Shown here: positions 1 to 8,460 of the stretch, one piece after another
Layout: every line of letters begins with the position of its first letter
Position numbering within the stretch: position 1 is the stretch's first letter
Assembly: GCF_900106015.1 (NCBI RefSeq)
Contig: NZ_LT629797.1
Span: 2,728,001-2,792,000, forward strand
Origin: Pseudomonas sihuiensis
Lineage (GTDB): Bacteria > Pseudomonadota > Gammaproteobacteria > Pseudomonadales > Pseudomonadaceae
Direction: 5' to 3'
Length of the DNA stretch: 64,000 nucleotides
Program-made: the position numbers and the translations under genes
Notes under the pieces: model-generated
Database searches by the model: none
Told to the model about the DNA's origin: nothing
The model's input: the letters and a program-made list of their open reading frames with translations, nothing else

Positions 1-984
1 TCGCGCTTCCTAGAGCTGTACCACAGCCGCTACCTGCGCCCGTTGAAGGACTATCTGATCGGCTCGCTGGAGTTCAGCATCCCCTATTTCGCCAAACTGC
101 CATGGCTCTACAACGGCCTGATGCAGCTGAATATTAGCCAAGCAATGCTGCGCCGCTACGCCGGCATGATCGACAGCCCGCTGCTCAGCCGATTCGACAT
201 GAAGGCGACGCTAGAACGCTGGGACGTACTTGAGGCCACGCCGGAAAACCTGCGCCGGCTGCCTGCGGCGCAACGCGAACGTAGCGTGATCCTGGTACAG
301 GATGCCTTCACCCGCTACTTCGACACCGAGGTGCTGGCGGATCTGATCGAGGTGCTCTCACGCCTGGGCGTGCAGGTACTGCTCGCGCCCTTTCTGCCCA
401 ACGGCAAGCCGCTGCAGGTACTGGGTTTCCTTGGGGCCTTCGAGAAGGCCGCGCGTCGGAATGCAGCAATGCTCAACGCGTTGAGTGGCCATGGCGTGCA
501 ACTGGTGGGCCTGGACCCAGCCATGACACTGGTCTACCGCCAGGAGTACCACAAGCTCCTGGGCGATGCGGCGCCCAAAGTGCTGCTGCCGCAGGAATGG
601 CTGGCGCAGCAGTTGGACAAGCTGCCCGCCGACGTGGTCAACCCTGGAGAAGACTACTACCTGCTGGGCCACTGCACAGAGAAGACCAACGCTCCGGCAG
701 CGACGGCACTGTGGGTTCAGGTGTTCCAGCACCTAGGGCTGAACCTCAAAAGCCTGCCGCTGGGCTGCTGCGGCATGTCCGGCACCTATGGGCACGAGGC
801 GGCGAACAGGCAGACGTCCGAGCGGATCTACGACCTGTCCTGGCGCGAGCGGGTCGAAGGCGACATCGACCCCGCACGCCTGCTGGCCAACGGCTATTCC
901 TGCCGCAGCCAGGCCGAGCGCCTCAGCTCGCAGTCCCTGCCCCACCCTATACAGGCGCTTAAACGGCACTTGTGCCGGCCCTGA
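1..984 (+). CDS. FAD-binding/Fe-S oxidase, C-terminal part (truncated by window edge)
   Basis: The reading frame is open from base 1, so the true start lies left of the window; the TTG at 43 is internal. What is visible is the C-terminal cysteine-rich (CCG-type) region of large YdiJ-like FAD-linked oxidases, which join a glycolate/D-lactate-dehydrogenase-like FAD module to a heterodisulfide-reductase-like Fe-S module. Two hallmark segments are present: GHCTEKT near codon 225 of the visible part, and LGCCGMSGTYGHE near codon 255. By family it would be a cytoplasmic or membrane-associated 2-hydroxyacid dehydrogenase passing electrons to the respiratory chain; the substrate cannot be told from this part. 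A strong terminator follows directly, so it ends its transcript. Confidence 0.85.
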   Translation, partial: SRFLELYHSRYLRPLKDYLIGSLEFSIPYFAKLPWLYNGLMQLNISQAMLRRYAGMIDSPLLSRFDMKATLERWDVLEATPENLRRLPAAQRERSVILVQDAFTRYFDTEVLADLIEVLSRLGVQVLLAPFLPNGKPLQVLGFLGAFEKAARRNAAMLNALSGHGVQLVGLDPAMTLVYRQEYHKLLGDAAPKVLLPQEWLAQQLDKLPADVVNPGEDYYLLGHCTEKTNAPAATALWVQVFQHLGLNLKSLPLGCCGMSGTYGHEAANRQTSERIYDLSWRERVEGDIDPARLLANGYSCRSQAERLSSQSLPHPIQALKRHLCRP

Positions 985-999
985 TCCCTTTGCTCTAAG

Positions 1000-1030
1000 C
1001 CCCCGGCCCAGCTTGCCGGGGGTTGTTTTT
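1000..1030 (+). terminator. Rho-independent terminator
   Basis: An 8-bp GC stem, CCCCCGGC (1000-1007) with GCCGGGGG (1015-1022), is followed by TTGTTTTT. It lies 16 bp after the stop of the oxidase gene. Confidence 0.85.
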
Positions 1031-1063
1031 ATGGCCATGTCCACGTTGGTTGTTATGCGCCCC

Positions 1064-1107
1064 GGAGCGGATTTATCCGCGAGTTTCGCGGCTAAAGCCG
1101 CTCCTAC
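1064..1107. repeat. REP-type palindromic repeat
   Basis: GGAGCGGATTTATCCGCG and CGCGGCTAAAGCCGCTCC face each other. This is the usual Pseudomonas intergenic REP doublet; related copies lie at 25806, 34450 and (one arm) 29392. Confidence 0.8.
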
Positions 1108-1240
1108 GACGCAAGCGATTCATTCCCCCAGCGAATGAAGTACTGAGAAGATGTCGTTTGTGCCGAACCACGCCGGTGCCCAGAATCCAATCCATGCCCA
1201 GGCTTCAACCCACCCATGCCCTCCAGGAGATTGCTTGATC

Positions 1241-2626
1241 ATGAGCAAACCGGCGTTCATCGATCCATCCGAGATTCGCGCGCAGTTCTCTCGCGCCATG
1301 TCCGATATGTACAAAGCGGAAGTCCCACTCTATGGAGATCTCCTGCAGTTGGTCGAACAAGTCAACCAGCAGGTGCTGCAAGACAGCCCCGAAATCGCCG
1401 AACAGTTGCAACACAGCGGCGAACTGGAGCGCCTGGCCATGGAACGTCACGGCGCCATCCGTGTCGGCACCGCCAGTGAGCTGGCCACCATAAGTCGCCT
1501 GTTCGCAGTGATGGGCATGCAGCCCGTGGGTTACTACGACCTCAGCCCGGCTGGCGTACCGGTCCACTCCACGGCCTTCCGCGCGGTGCATGAGGCCGCC
1601 CTGCAGCACAGCCCGTTCCGCGTGTTCACCTCACTGCTGCGCCTGGAGCTGATCGACAACCCCGAGCTGCGTGACCTGGCCGCGCGCCTGCTGGCCAAGC
1701 GCAATATCTTCACGCCGCGAGCGCTGCAACTGATCGAGCAGTGTGAGGCCGATGGTGGTCTGAATGAGGCGGACGCCAGGGAGTTCGTGACCCAGGCCCT
1801 GGAGACCTTCCGCTGGCACACCCAGGCCACCGTCAGTGCCGCCGAGTACGACCAACTGCACGCCCAGCACCGCTTGATCGCCGACGTGGTGGCATTCAAG
1901 GGGCCACACATCAATCACCTGACCCCGCGCACCCTGGACATCGACGAGATCCAGGCCGGCATGCCCACCCGCGGCATCACGCCGAAGGCCGTGATCGAAG
2001 GTCCGCCCCGTCGCCGTTGCCCGATCCTGCTGCGCCAGACCAGCTTCAAGGCGCTGCAGGAGAAGGTCGCCTTCACCGACCAGCAGGGCGCCGACGGCAG
2101 CCACACCGCCCGCTTCGGCGAGATCGAACAGCGCGGCGCGGCTCTGACCCCTAAAGGCCGCGCCCTTTACGACCAATTGCTCAATGCCGCCCGCGCCGAG
2201 CTCAAGGAAGCCCCCAACGAGCACAACGCAGCGCTGTATGGTGAGCTGCTGGCAAAGCACTTCCGCGCCTTCCCCGACAGCTACGCGCAGATGCGCACCG
2301 AAGGCCTGGCGTATTTCCGCTACAGCGTTACCGAACAGGGCCGCGCCGCTAGCGAGCGTCCGCAGACCCTGGAGGCACTGATAGCCGCCGGCCATATCCG
2401 CTTCGATCCGCTGGTATATGAAGACTTCCTGCCGGTCAGCGCGGCGGGGATCTTCCAGTCCAACCTCGGCGACAACGCCCAGGCTAGCTACGCGATCAGC
2501 TCCAACCAGGCGGACTTCCATCTCGCCCTCGGCGCAGAGGTACTCGACGAGTTGCAGCTCTATGCCGCCACCGAGCATCGCTCGCTCGATGAGTGTCGTG
2601 CCATCCTTGGCCTAGCGATACTCTGA
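1241..2626 (+). CDS. hglS: 2-oxoadipate dioxygenase/decarboxylase (DUF1338, HglS-like)
   Basis: A 461-residue member of the DUF1338/VOC-fold family (E. coli YdcJ, P. putida HglS, about 464 residues). HglS converts 2-oxoadipate to D-2-hydroxyglutarate with loss of CO2 in D-lysine and 2-aminoadipate catabolism, using Fe(II) and O2. The metal ligands described for the family fall at the expected numbers: His70, His226 and Glu294; the substrate-binding Arg74 is also present (HGAIRVGT). Start chosen at ATG 1241, which has an AGGAGA at 1225-1230 and gives the family length; a longer frame from 1151 would add an unconserved leader. D-2-hydroxyglutarate would then be oxidised by an FAD dehydrogenase. 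The adjacent FAD/Fe-S oxidase is a tempting partner, but that is inference. Confidence 0.9.
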   Translation: MSKPAFIDPSEIRAQFSRAMSDMYKAEVPLYGDLLQLVEQVNQQVLQDSPEIAEQLQHSGELERLAMERHGAIRVGTASELATISRLFAVMGMQPVGYYDLSPAGVPVHSTAFRAVHEAALQHSPFRVFTSLLRLELIDNPELRDLAARLLAKRNIFTPRALQLIEQCEADGGLNEADAREFVTQALETFRWHTQATVSAAEYDQLHAQHRLIADVVAFKGPHINHLTPRTLDIDEIQAGMPTRGITPKAVIEGPPRRRCPILLRQTSFKALQEKVAFTDQQGADGSHTARFGEIEQRGAALTPKGRALYDQLLNAARAELKEAPNEHNAALYGELLAKHFRAFPDSYAQMRTEGLAYFRYSVTEQGRAASERPQTLEALIAAGHIRFDPLVYEDFLPVSAAGIFQSNLGDNAQASYAISSNQADFHLALGAEVLDELQLYAATEHRSLDECRAILGLAIL

Positions 2627-2880
2627 ACGGCGTAGTACGAGCGTAGGGTGTATGTCACCTTCTACATCCGCAGTGGTTCTGTAAAGGTGGATGAAAGAGG
2701 TGTCATCCACCCAACGCGTCAGTTGTTGGGAGCAACCACAACTCTAAGCCGCCACGCGGCGATCCAGCATCTGTCCAGATGGCAGCGGATGCCCATAAAC
2801 GGTGCCAGCGCCCGCGGGGGTGGCCGGCGTCGATTTCGATAACCTGCCCGGCTCCAAGTTCAGTGAACACCCACCAAACG

Positions 2881-4095
2881 ATGCATCCCTTTCGCACCGC
2901 ACTGCACGACGAGCTGCACGCGCGCCCCTCAATCTATTTCAACGAGCCGGCACATATCTATCACCTGACCCTGCTCGAATGCAGCGATGCGCTGGATAGC
3001 ATCGTCGAAACCCTTGACGACCTGGCTGCGGATGCCCTGCAAGGACTGGTCAGCCTGGATGGATACGCGACCAAGTGGGAGCGGCACACCGAGTTCCTCT
3101 CCCTCACCATGGTCGTACCCAAGCAGGCTCACGCGGAGTTCTGGCCGCCGCTGCCGGAGAGCCTCGCCGCCCTGATCCGAGGGCACGAGGAGCTGCTGAT
3201 CGAATGCTCGCAGGTGCTGGTGGAGTCCGCCGAGGAATGGGGAGGCAGCACCGGGCGCTATGGGTTCAGGGATCCCTGCGGCTCGCAGGTCGGCGCCGGC
3301 GACGCTGTGATCTGGAGCGATTTCCGCCTGACACCGGATGGAGTCAATCGCATCCTCCTGGTCAACCATAACCTCAATGCCTACCGCCTGGGGCGCATGG
3401 TACGCCGCCTGCTGGAGATCGAGACCTACCGTATGATGGCCTCGCTCACCCTGCCGGTGGCCAAGGATGTCGCGAGGGAACTGCGGAATTACGAGCGCAA
3501 GCTCACCGAACTGTCCGACCAGAACGCTCATTCCAGCAGCGACGCCCGGCAGATCCTAAAGAGCATCTCTGACCTTTCTTCGCGCATCGTTCGTCTGACC
3601 GCCAGGACCCGCCAGCGCTTTAGCGCCACCGAGGCCTATGCGCAGATCGTCTTCGAGCGCATCGCCGAGCTGCGCGAGAGCCACGTGCTGGGCCGCCAGC
3701 GTCTAGGCGTGTTTATCGAACGGCGCTTCCGCCCGACCGTACGCTACTGCTCGGCCACACATCAGCGTATGGAACGGGTCAAAGAGAGCGTGGCCAATCT
3801 CGGCGAACTGCTGCAGACCCGCGTACAGGTCGAGGTCGAGGAACAGAACGGCGCCATCCTGCACAGCCTCAACGAACGCGCCACCACCCAGATCAAGATC
3901 CAGAAAGCAGTCGAGGGGCTATCGATCATCGCCATCAGCTACTACCTGCTGAGCCTGCTCAAGCTGCTCTATGAAGGCGCGCGCAGCCTCGGCCTAGACC
4001 TATCGCCGCGTGACGCCAGTCTCTACGCCGCACCTGTAGTGGTGCTGGTGCTAGGCACCATCATCCGTCGCATCAGGAAGGCTCAGCGCGAGTAG
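2881..4095 (+). CDS. DUF3422 family membrane-anchored protein
   Basis: A 404-residue protein recognised as DUF3422 from its conserved N-terminus (HPFRTALHDELHARP) and overall length. The middle (about 180-340) is charged, helical and rich in Arg/Glu with coiled-coil character. The C-terminus has two hydrophobic stretches, about 341-366 (SIIAISYYLLSLLKLLY) and 381-397 (YAAPVVVLVLGTIIRR), predicting a C-terminal hairpin in the inner membrane. The function of the family is not known to me. ATG 2881 is preferred because conservation begins there; an in-frame GTG at 2863 is possible, and neither has a clear ribosome site. It is separate from hglS (254-bp gap with a small hairpin at about 2690-2720). 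Confidence 0.75.
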   Translation: MHPFRTALHDELHARPSIYFNEPAHIYHLTLLECSDALDSIVETLDDLAADALQGLVSLDGYATKWERHTEFLSLTMVVPKQAHAEFWPPLPESLAALIRGHEELLIECSQVLVESAEEWGGSTGRYGFRDPCGSQVGAGDAVIWSDFRLTPDGVNRILLVNHNLNAYRLGRMVRRLLEIETYRMMASLTLPVAKDVARELRNYERKLTELSDQNAHSSSDARQILKSISDLSSRIVRLTARTRQRFSATEAYAQIVFERIAELRESHVLGRQRLGVFIERRFRPTVRYCSATHQRMERVKESVANLGELLQTRVQVEVEEQNGAILHSLNERATTQIKIQKAVEGLSIIAISYYLLSLLKLLYEGARSLGLDLSPRDASLYAAPVVVLVLGTIIRRIRKAQRE

Positions 4096-4156
4096 CCAAG
4101 GTCAACCTCCTACCCCACGCCCCTATAACTGTGACTGGCTCGGGTGAACACCTTTT

Positions 4157-4330
4157 CTAGAGAGCTGCAGCGATGGCTTGGACAACTTCCTGCGTCGAAG
4201 CGCTACCCCCTAAGTCACGGGTCTTGGGTCCACTGTGGATGACCTTCTCGATAGCTGCAAGAATCCCGTCGTGAGCTGCACGATAGCGCTCGTCGCCGTT
4301 ACCAAGGAAATCGAGCATCAGTGCTCCGGA
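4157..4330 (-). pseudogene. 3' remnant of a tartrate/isopropylmalate-type dehydrogenase gene
   Basis: Reading leftward from 4330, 57 codons run without a stop to TAG at 4157-4159. They encode SGALMLDFLGNGDERYRAA and further on GPKTRDLGG and TQEVVQAIAAAL, the usual C-terminus of the isocitrate/isopropylmalate/tartrate dehydrogenase family (TtuC-like, normally about 360 residues). To the right of 4330 the family similarity stops abruptly; the expected preceding ANPIATIW-type sequence is absent. The gene has therefore lost its 5' five-sixths. I read 4330 as close to the left edge of the inserted island. Too short to be functional. Confidence 0.75.
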
Positions 4331-4990
4331 CCTGTGCTCAGGGGCTGAGCAATGTGCTGGCCTTGATGGCTAAAAGCCTCAGTGCCGTACGCTCAGGCCG
4401 TAGCTTTGCGCGCCAACGCAAACGCGCAGCCAGCCGAGGTTGTGAGGGCTACAAACCGACGCGCTGAAGAAACACCACCGCCCAACCTCCGTGCAAAAAA
4501 AAGCTGGCCACAAGCGGTCGGCATAGGCTCGTCCGGAGAACGAGAAATCTCGCCTAGACAGCCGGAACAGACGATGATCACATCACCGCCAGCCCAGTTA
4601 GACCGCCTGATTGAGCGGCAGAGGCCTGGTCATCGCCCGACGGCCATGGCGGCTGGCTGCTTCGGGGGGCTTGCCTTGGGCAGGGCTGCAGCTTAGGTTG
4701 ATGACATTGGGGGCGGCATAGTCCCTACGGCGACGGCCTGAATAACTTCGCTGCAATCCTTGGCAGCCCGAGAGGCCGGCCACATAAACTCGACAAGCAA
4801 TCGGCGTATTTCACCAGATTCGGGAAGTCTTATTCAGAGTTTCCCCAAGTAATATTCCGCTTGAGGTGGAAATCTATCTTCATCAGACGGCTGCTTCTGG
4901 CCGGCTCCGGCCAAGTGCCAACTGCCAACTGACGAAACACGTTGCTATCACCACCCGTGGTGACGTTCTCCCTTTCCAAGGCAGGGGTTC
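4331..4990. other. Intergenic stretch without a recognisable gene
   Basis: About 660 bp at the presumed left island edge. Open frames here show no family resemblance and none has a convincing ribosome site. The segment at about 4880-4925 (CTGCTTCTGGCCGG...) resembles vestigial intergenic sequence common in Pseudomonas. I see no direct repeat of the guaA 3' end here. Confidence 0.5.
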
Positions 4991-5020
4991 TTGCCCCCCT
5001 CAAAATCAAGAAAAATAGAC

Positions 5021-5150
5021 GGCTTCCACCCGGCCGCTGCGCTGGGTGGAGCCTCCGCGATTTTTCCTGATTTTTTCACGACCGCCTTAGTCGCCCTAGT
5101 CGGCAGGGGTTCATGCGCAGCGCAAGCGCAGAACCCTGAAGACGAAGGAG
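5021..5150 (+). promoter_or_regulatory. Hairpin-rich leader upstream of ardA
   Basis: Two strong hairpins precede ardA. The first pairs GGCTTCCACCC (5021-5031) with GGGTGGAGCC (5044-5053). The second pairs CAGGGGTTC (5104-5112) with GAACCCTG (5131-5138), with an inner TGCGC/GCGCA stem. The ribosome site AAGGAG lies at 5145-5150, 8 bp before the ATG. Antirestriction genes in conjugative leading regions are often read from promoters formed by folded single-stranded DNA; that role is only an inference here. Confidence 0.45.
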
Positions 5151-5158
5151 CGAAAGCC

Positions 5159-5671
5159 ATGAGCGAACACATCAGGATCTACGTTGCCGACCTGGCCGCC
5201 TACAACGCCGGTCACCTGCATGGCGTCTGGATCGACGCCTCCCTGGAGCTGGACGACATCCAGGCGCAGGTCGACGCCATTCTGGCGGTCTCCCCGGTCG
5301 AGGGGGCGGAGGAATACGCCATCCACGACTTCGAGGGCTTCGACGGTTACCGCCTCGGCGAGTACGAGGGCCTCGAAAGCGCCCATGAGATTGCGTGTTT
5401 CATCGAGGAGTACCCCGAGTTCGGCGGCGCCCTGCTCGCTCACTTCAATGACCTGGAGCACGCGCGCAAGGCGGCCGAGGAAGATTACTGTGGCTGCCAT
5501 GCCTCGCTGGCCGACTACGCTCAGGAGCTGACCGAGGAAACCACCAGCATTCCACCGCACCTGGCCATGTACATCGACTACCGCGCCATGGCCCGCGACA
5601 TGGAGTACGGCGGCGACGTGTTCGCGCTGGAGACCGGCTTCGAGCAGGTGCACGTGTTCTGGAATCGCTAA
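5159..5671 (+). CDS. ardA: Antirestriction protein ArdA
   Basis: A 170-residue, strongly acidic protein of typical ArdA length. It opens with IRIYVADLAAYNAGHLHGVW, the N-terminal signature of ArdA, and carries the acidic C-terminal part (MARDMEYGGDVFALE) seen across the family. ArdA is an elongated dimer that mimics bent B-form DNA and blocks type I restriction-modification enzymes, protecting incoming mobile DNA in the new host. ATG 5159 is chosen for its AAGGAG (5145-5150) and because the family begins here. A terminator follows at 5680, so it is a single-gene unit. Its presence points to a conjugative or mobilisable origin for at least the left half of the island. Confidence 0.92.
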   Translation: MSEHIRIYVADLAAYNAGHLHGVWIDASLELDDIQAQVDAILAVSPVEGAEEYAIHDFEGFDGYRLGEYEGLESAHEIACFIEEYPEFGGALLAHFNDLEHARKAAEEDYCGCHASLADYAQELTEETTSIPPHLAMYIDYRAMARDMEYGGDVFALETGFEQVHVFWNR

Positions 5672-5679
5672 CAACGGAA

Positions 5680-5710
5680 GGCACCGGGGCGACCCGGTGC
5701 CTTGTTTTTT
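5680..5710 (+). terminator. Rho-independent terminator of ardA
   Basis: The stem GGCACCGGG (5680-5688) pairs with CCCGGTGCC (5693-5701) across a GCGA tetraloop and is followed by TTGTTTTTT. Confidence 0.92.
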
Positions 5711-5849
5711 GCGCCCCTGTCCTGCCGGCCACCCGCGCGCCCCACCCGGAGGGCTGATGCACGGGTGCGCGCACCCGGCGATCAGCCTGTAGCAACCGCG
5801 TTGTGCCGCCGGCTGATTGAGACCGTTACGGTTTTAGGTTTTTGCCCAA

Positions 5850-5921
5850 ATCCGTCGATCCGTATCCACGGATTTACGGATTTGTGGGGAAGCGGATCTG
5901 CGCCTTTACGGATTAACGGAC
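5850..5921. repeat. Cluster of ACGGAT/ATCCGT hexamers
   Basis: ATCCGT at 5850 and 5858, ACGGAT at 5868, 5876 and 5908, and ACGGAC at 5916: five exact hexamers and one near-copy in 72 bp, two facing one way and the rest the other. They lie in a 950-bp non-coding stretch (5711-6664) between ardA and parA. A protein-binding or origin-type site is possible. Apart from this cluster and the repeats at 6461, I see nothing recognisable in that stretch. Confidence 0.4.
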
Positions 5922-6460
5922 ATCCGCCGATGCGGTTTTCCGGTTTTGCAGAAAGCCGTAGAACCGCACCTTCGGAGATTGCAGCCACACACGCCACATG
6001 CCGCCCGTTGGGCGAGACTGCGAGACGCGAGCTCGCGCACGAACAAGCCAGGATCTACCAGTGAGGCCCACCTGTTCATCCTTGAGCCACGCTCAACGAC
6101 AGCGGCCAGAAACGCCTCCAGAGCCCCTTAGAACGCCCCAGCAGCTTTACCCCACCTGTGCCCTTTCCCAAGTCACCTGAAGCGCCTCAACGCGCTCCTG
6201 GACCGTTTCCGGCAAATGCGCACAGGCCCGGAGGGCGACCATCGGCGCTAACTCCAGCACGAGGACGATGCGCGGCAGATCGTGACGCCTCTCCTGAGCG
6301 CAGTTATCTCGAGCCTGCCCGCACCCAGATCCGGGATCGGCGCCAACCCCAGCCTAGGAAACCGATGAAACATCGCAGCGCTTGCCCCCCAGGCGAGCGG
6401 ATCTCCGGCGCGTGCCGTCAACGGCACGGGGATAACTTCGGGAAAAGCTGTGAATGCAGT

Positions 6461-6523
6461 CGTGCTATCAGGCGCACGCCGGCACGTGCTATCAGGCGCA
6501 TCACTCTCGTGCTATCAGGCGCA
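6461..6523 (+). repeat. Three direct repeats upstream of parA (candidate centromere/iterons)
   Basis: CGTGCTATCAGGCGCA occurs exactly three times, at 6461-6476, 6485-6500 and 6508-6523, with periods of 24 and 23 bp. Spacing near two helical turns is usual for arrays bound cooperatively by ribbon-helix-helix centromere proteins or replication initiators. The array ends 141 bp before parA. Confidence 0.75.
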
Positions 6524-6664
6524 CGAACTCCGCTGCAGGCTACGACTGGCGGGCCTTTCAGCTCCCCTTAACTTAACTAACTTAAAAGCTCTAACTTGTT
6601 ATTGGGGCAGCGCCGCTGTGTGGACAGGAGCTGAACAGGGCAGTTTGGTCGGGGAGATCCGGCC

Positions 6665-7303
6665 ATGATCGTCGCTCTGCTCAACCAGAAAGGCGGGGTG
6701 GGCAAGACCACCCTCGCCACCCATATCGCCGGCGAACTGGCCCTGCGCGGGCAGAACGTCATCCTGCTCGATGCCGCCCCACAGGGCTCGGCGCTGGATT
6801 GGACGCAGCGGCGCAGCCAGCAGGGCTTGCCCAGGCTGTTCAGCGCCGTCGGCCTGGCGCGCGAGACGCTGCACCAGGAAGCCCCGGAGCTGGCTCGACT
6901 TGCCGATCACGTGATCATCGACGGACCACCGCGCATCGCCACCCTCGCCCGCTCGGCGTTGCTGGCGGCGGATTGGGTGTTGATCCCGGTGCAGCCCAGC
7001 CCCTACGACCTGTGGGCCAGCGCGGAGATGGTCAACCTGATCCGTGAAGCGCAGATGTTCAGGCCCTTGCTGCGCGCGGCGTTTGCCATCAACCGCCGTG
7101 TCAGAACCACGGTGATCGGCTGTGAAGCGCGCGGCGCCTTGGCCGACCAACCGCTGCCGCCGCTGCAGGCGGAAGTACGCCAGCGCATCGTCTTTGCCGA
7201 GAGCGTGGCGGCCGGTCGCCTGGCGCGTGAACTGGCGCCGGACAGCGCCGCCTCGCGCGAGGTCAGCCGCCTGGTCGACGAGCTGCTGAGGTGGTCGCCA
7301 TGA
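6665..7303 (+). CDS. parA: ParA-family partition ATPase
   Basis: A 212-residue small ParA/MinD-type ATPase with the deviant Walker A motif KGGVGKTT at residues 10-17, the A' region LLDAAPQGSALDW at about 36-48 and a Walker B-like VIIDGPP at about 84-90. It would polymerise or pattern on the nucleoid in an ATP-dependent way to segregate the element when it is extrachromosomal. The second aspartate of the usual DxDPQ in A' is Ala here (GCC codon). Its stop overlaps the start of the next gene (ATGA), so the two form one transcription unit, the standard layout of ParA plus a small RHH centromere-binding protein. Confidence 0.88.
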   Translation: MIVALLNQKGGVGKTTLATHIAGELALRGQNVILLDAAPQGSALDWTQRRSQQGLPRLFSAVGLARETLHQEAPELARLADHVIIDGPPRIATLARSALLAADWVLIPVQPSPYDLWASAEMVNLIREAQMFRPLLRAAFAINRRVRTTVIGCEARGALADQPLPPLQAEVRQRIVFAESVAAGRLARELAPDSAASREVSRLVDELLRWSP

Positions 7304-7533
7304 GCGGCAAGCGCATCAATATCGGTGCACACCCGCTGACCGATCCGCAGGCCGAAGCCTGGATACGCCAGGGCGCCGTCGTCGACCACGGCAAGGCCGA
7401 GCGCTACAGCGCTCGGCTGACGCTGGACGTGACGCCAGCACTGCGCACGCGCATCAAGCTGGCGGCCTTCGACCGCGGCGTGACCATGGCAAAGATGCTG
7501 CGCGAGGTGCTGGAGCAGCGGGCAACGTCATGA
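7300..7533 (+). CDS. Small ribbon-helix-helix-like partner of ParA
   Basis: A 77-residue basic protein translated from ATG 7300, which overlaps the parA stop by 4 bp. The C-terminal half (YSARLTLDVTPALRTRIKLAAF, then a second helix ending at VLEQR) has the pattern of a ribbon-helix-helix fold: a short strand followed by two helices. In class Ib-type segrosomes such proteins bind the centromere repeats, repress the operon and stimulate ParA. The upstream repeats at 6461 are the natural target. The assignment rests on gene order and fold pattern, not on a recognised family name. Confidence 0.65.
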   Translation: MSGKRINIGAHPLTDPQAEAWIRQGAVVDHGKAERYSARLTLDVTPALRTRIKLAAFDRGVTMAKMLREVLEQRATS

Positions 7534-7739
7534 CGTCGGGAACTCACCGGGCATGGCGACCGCTGACACTGCTCACAGGCGCATGTTCGCCCCAGGTTCG
7601 ACAGCGCTCGCAACGTCGCCACCACGGCTGATCCACAAAAGGTCCGACAGCGTCCCTGACGGCAGGTATCGCACTTCGCCGGCCAATTCACTGGCGCCTG
7701 GCGATATGATGCTGGTTCACCTACTACTGGAGGAATGCA

Positions 7740-7907
7740 ATGGCTGCGCAGCACGGCTACCTGCCGGCGAATGCACCGCCATTGAAGACCGTGGCGGCGA
7801 TGGTGCCGCAGCACATGTGCATGCAAGAGAGTCAGGTGCTGTGCACATCAATGGCGTCCTTATTGCCTGGCTCTTGCGCAGGGATCGACAGAGTCGCGCG
7901 CTGCTAG
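7740..7907 (+). CDS. Possible 55-residue small protein
   Basis: ATG 7740 follows a good ribosome site (TGGAGGAATGCA). The frame of 55 codons starts MAAQHGYLPANAPPLKTVAAM and ends at TAG 7905. No family is recognised, and no neighbour depends on it. It could be a real small gene of the element or chance; the ribosome site is the only argument in favour. Confidence 0.25.
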   Translation: MAAQHGYLPANAPPLKTVAAMVPQHMCMQESQVLCTSMASLLPGSCAGIDRVARC

Positions 7908-8460
7908 TCTGGCAGGCCTGTCGGCGCTTGGTTGGTGATGAATGCTCCGGCTCAGCAGCACCAACCCGAAGTCATTCCACAGTCGTTACTTAGGTCCGTT
8001 GTCTGTCGGCGCGGTGATCGTTCGGGCGCAGCTCTTGAGGTCAGACTCATGTCTGATGAGCTGTCGATTGTGGCGTCGATCTGGATGTCGATAGCGTGTG
8101 CTCAGCCTGCGCATTCAAGCACCGGGGCCCCGCGGATACCTCTGCCCTCGGCTACCACCCAGCGACTGCGAGATCCTTAGTATCTCCCAACCTGATTACC
8201 CTGCTCAGGCGCACAAAGGCACGGGAAAAGCGGAGGGCAAGATAAAAGGTGGCGGCACTTCGTTGACCTGAAAAGCAGTCTGCACGGGGGCTGGAGACGG
8301 CACTCAATGCATGCATAGGCGTGCCGTGCACAGCGCAAACGCCCGCCAGTTCTGGCTTTGGCGCGTGCCTAGCACTCCTCATTGCGATCAGCTTGGAACA
8401 GACATCGGTAACCGAACCTACAGCCGAAAACCGGTGCAGATACAGAGTCATGCCTGGAAG
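7908..8460. other. Non-coding or decayed stretch in the island
   Basis: No supported gene in about 550 bp. Open frames are short, in conflicting directions, and none has a recognisable family or ribosome site. Likely remnant DNA between cargo modules. Confidence 0.4.

Noticed and set aside
1631..2578. Long minus-strand open frame inside hglS
   Set aside because: Antisense to a gene with all catalytic residues in place; long antisense frames are expected at this GC content.
6461..6523. CRISPR array
   Set aside because: Only three 16-bp repeats with 7-8 bp gaps and no cas genes; fits a partition or iteron array instead.
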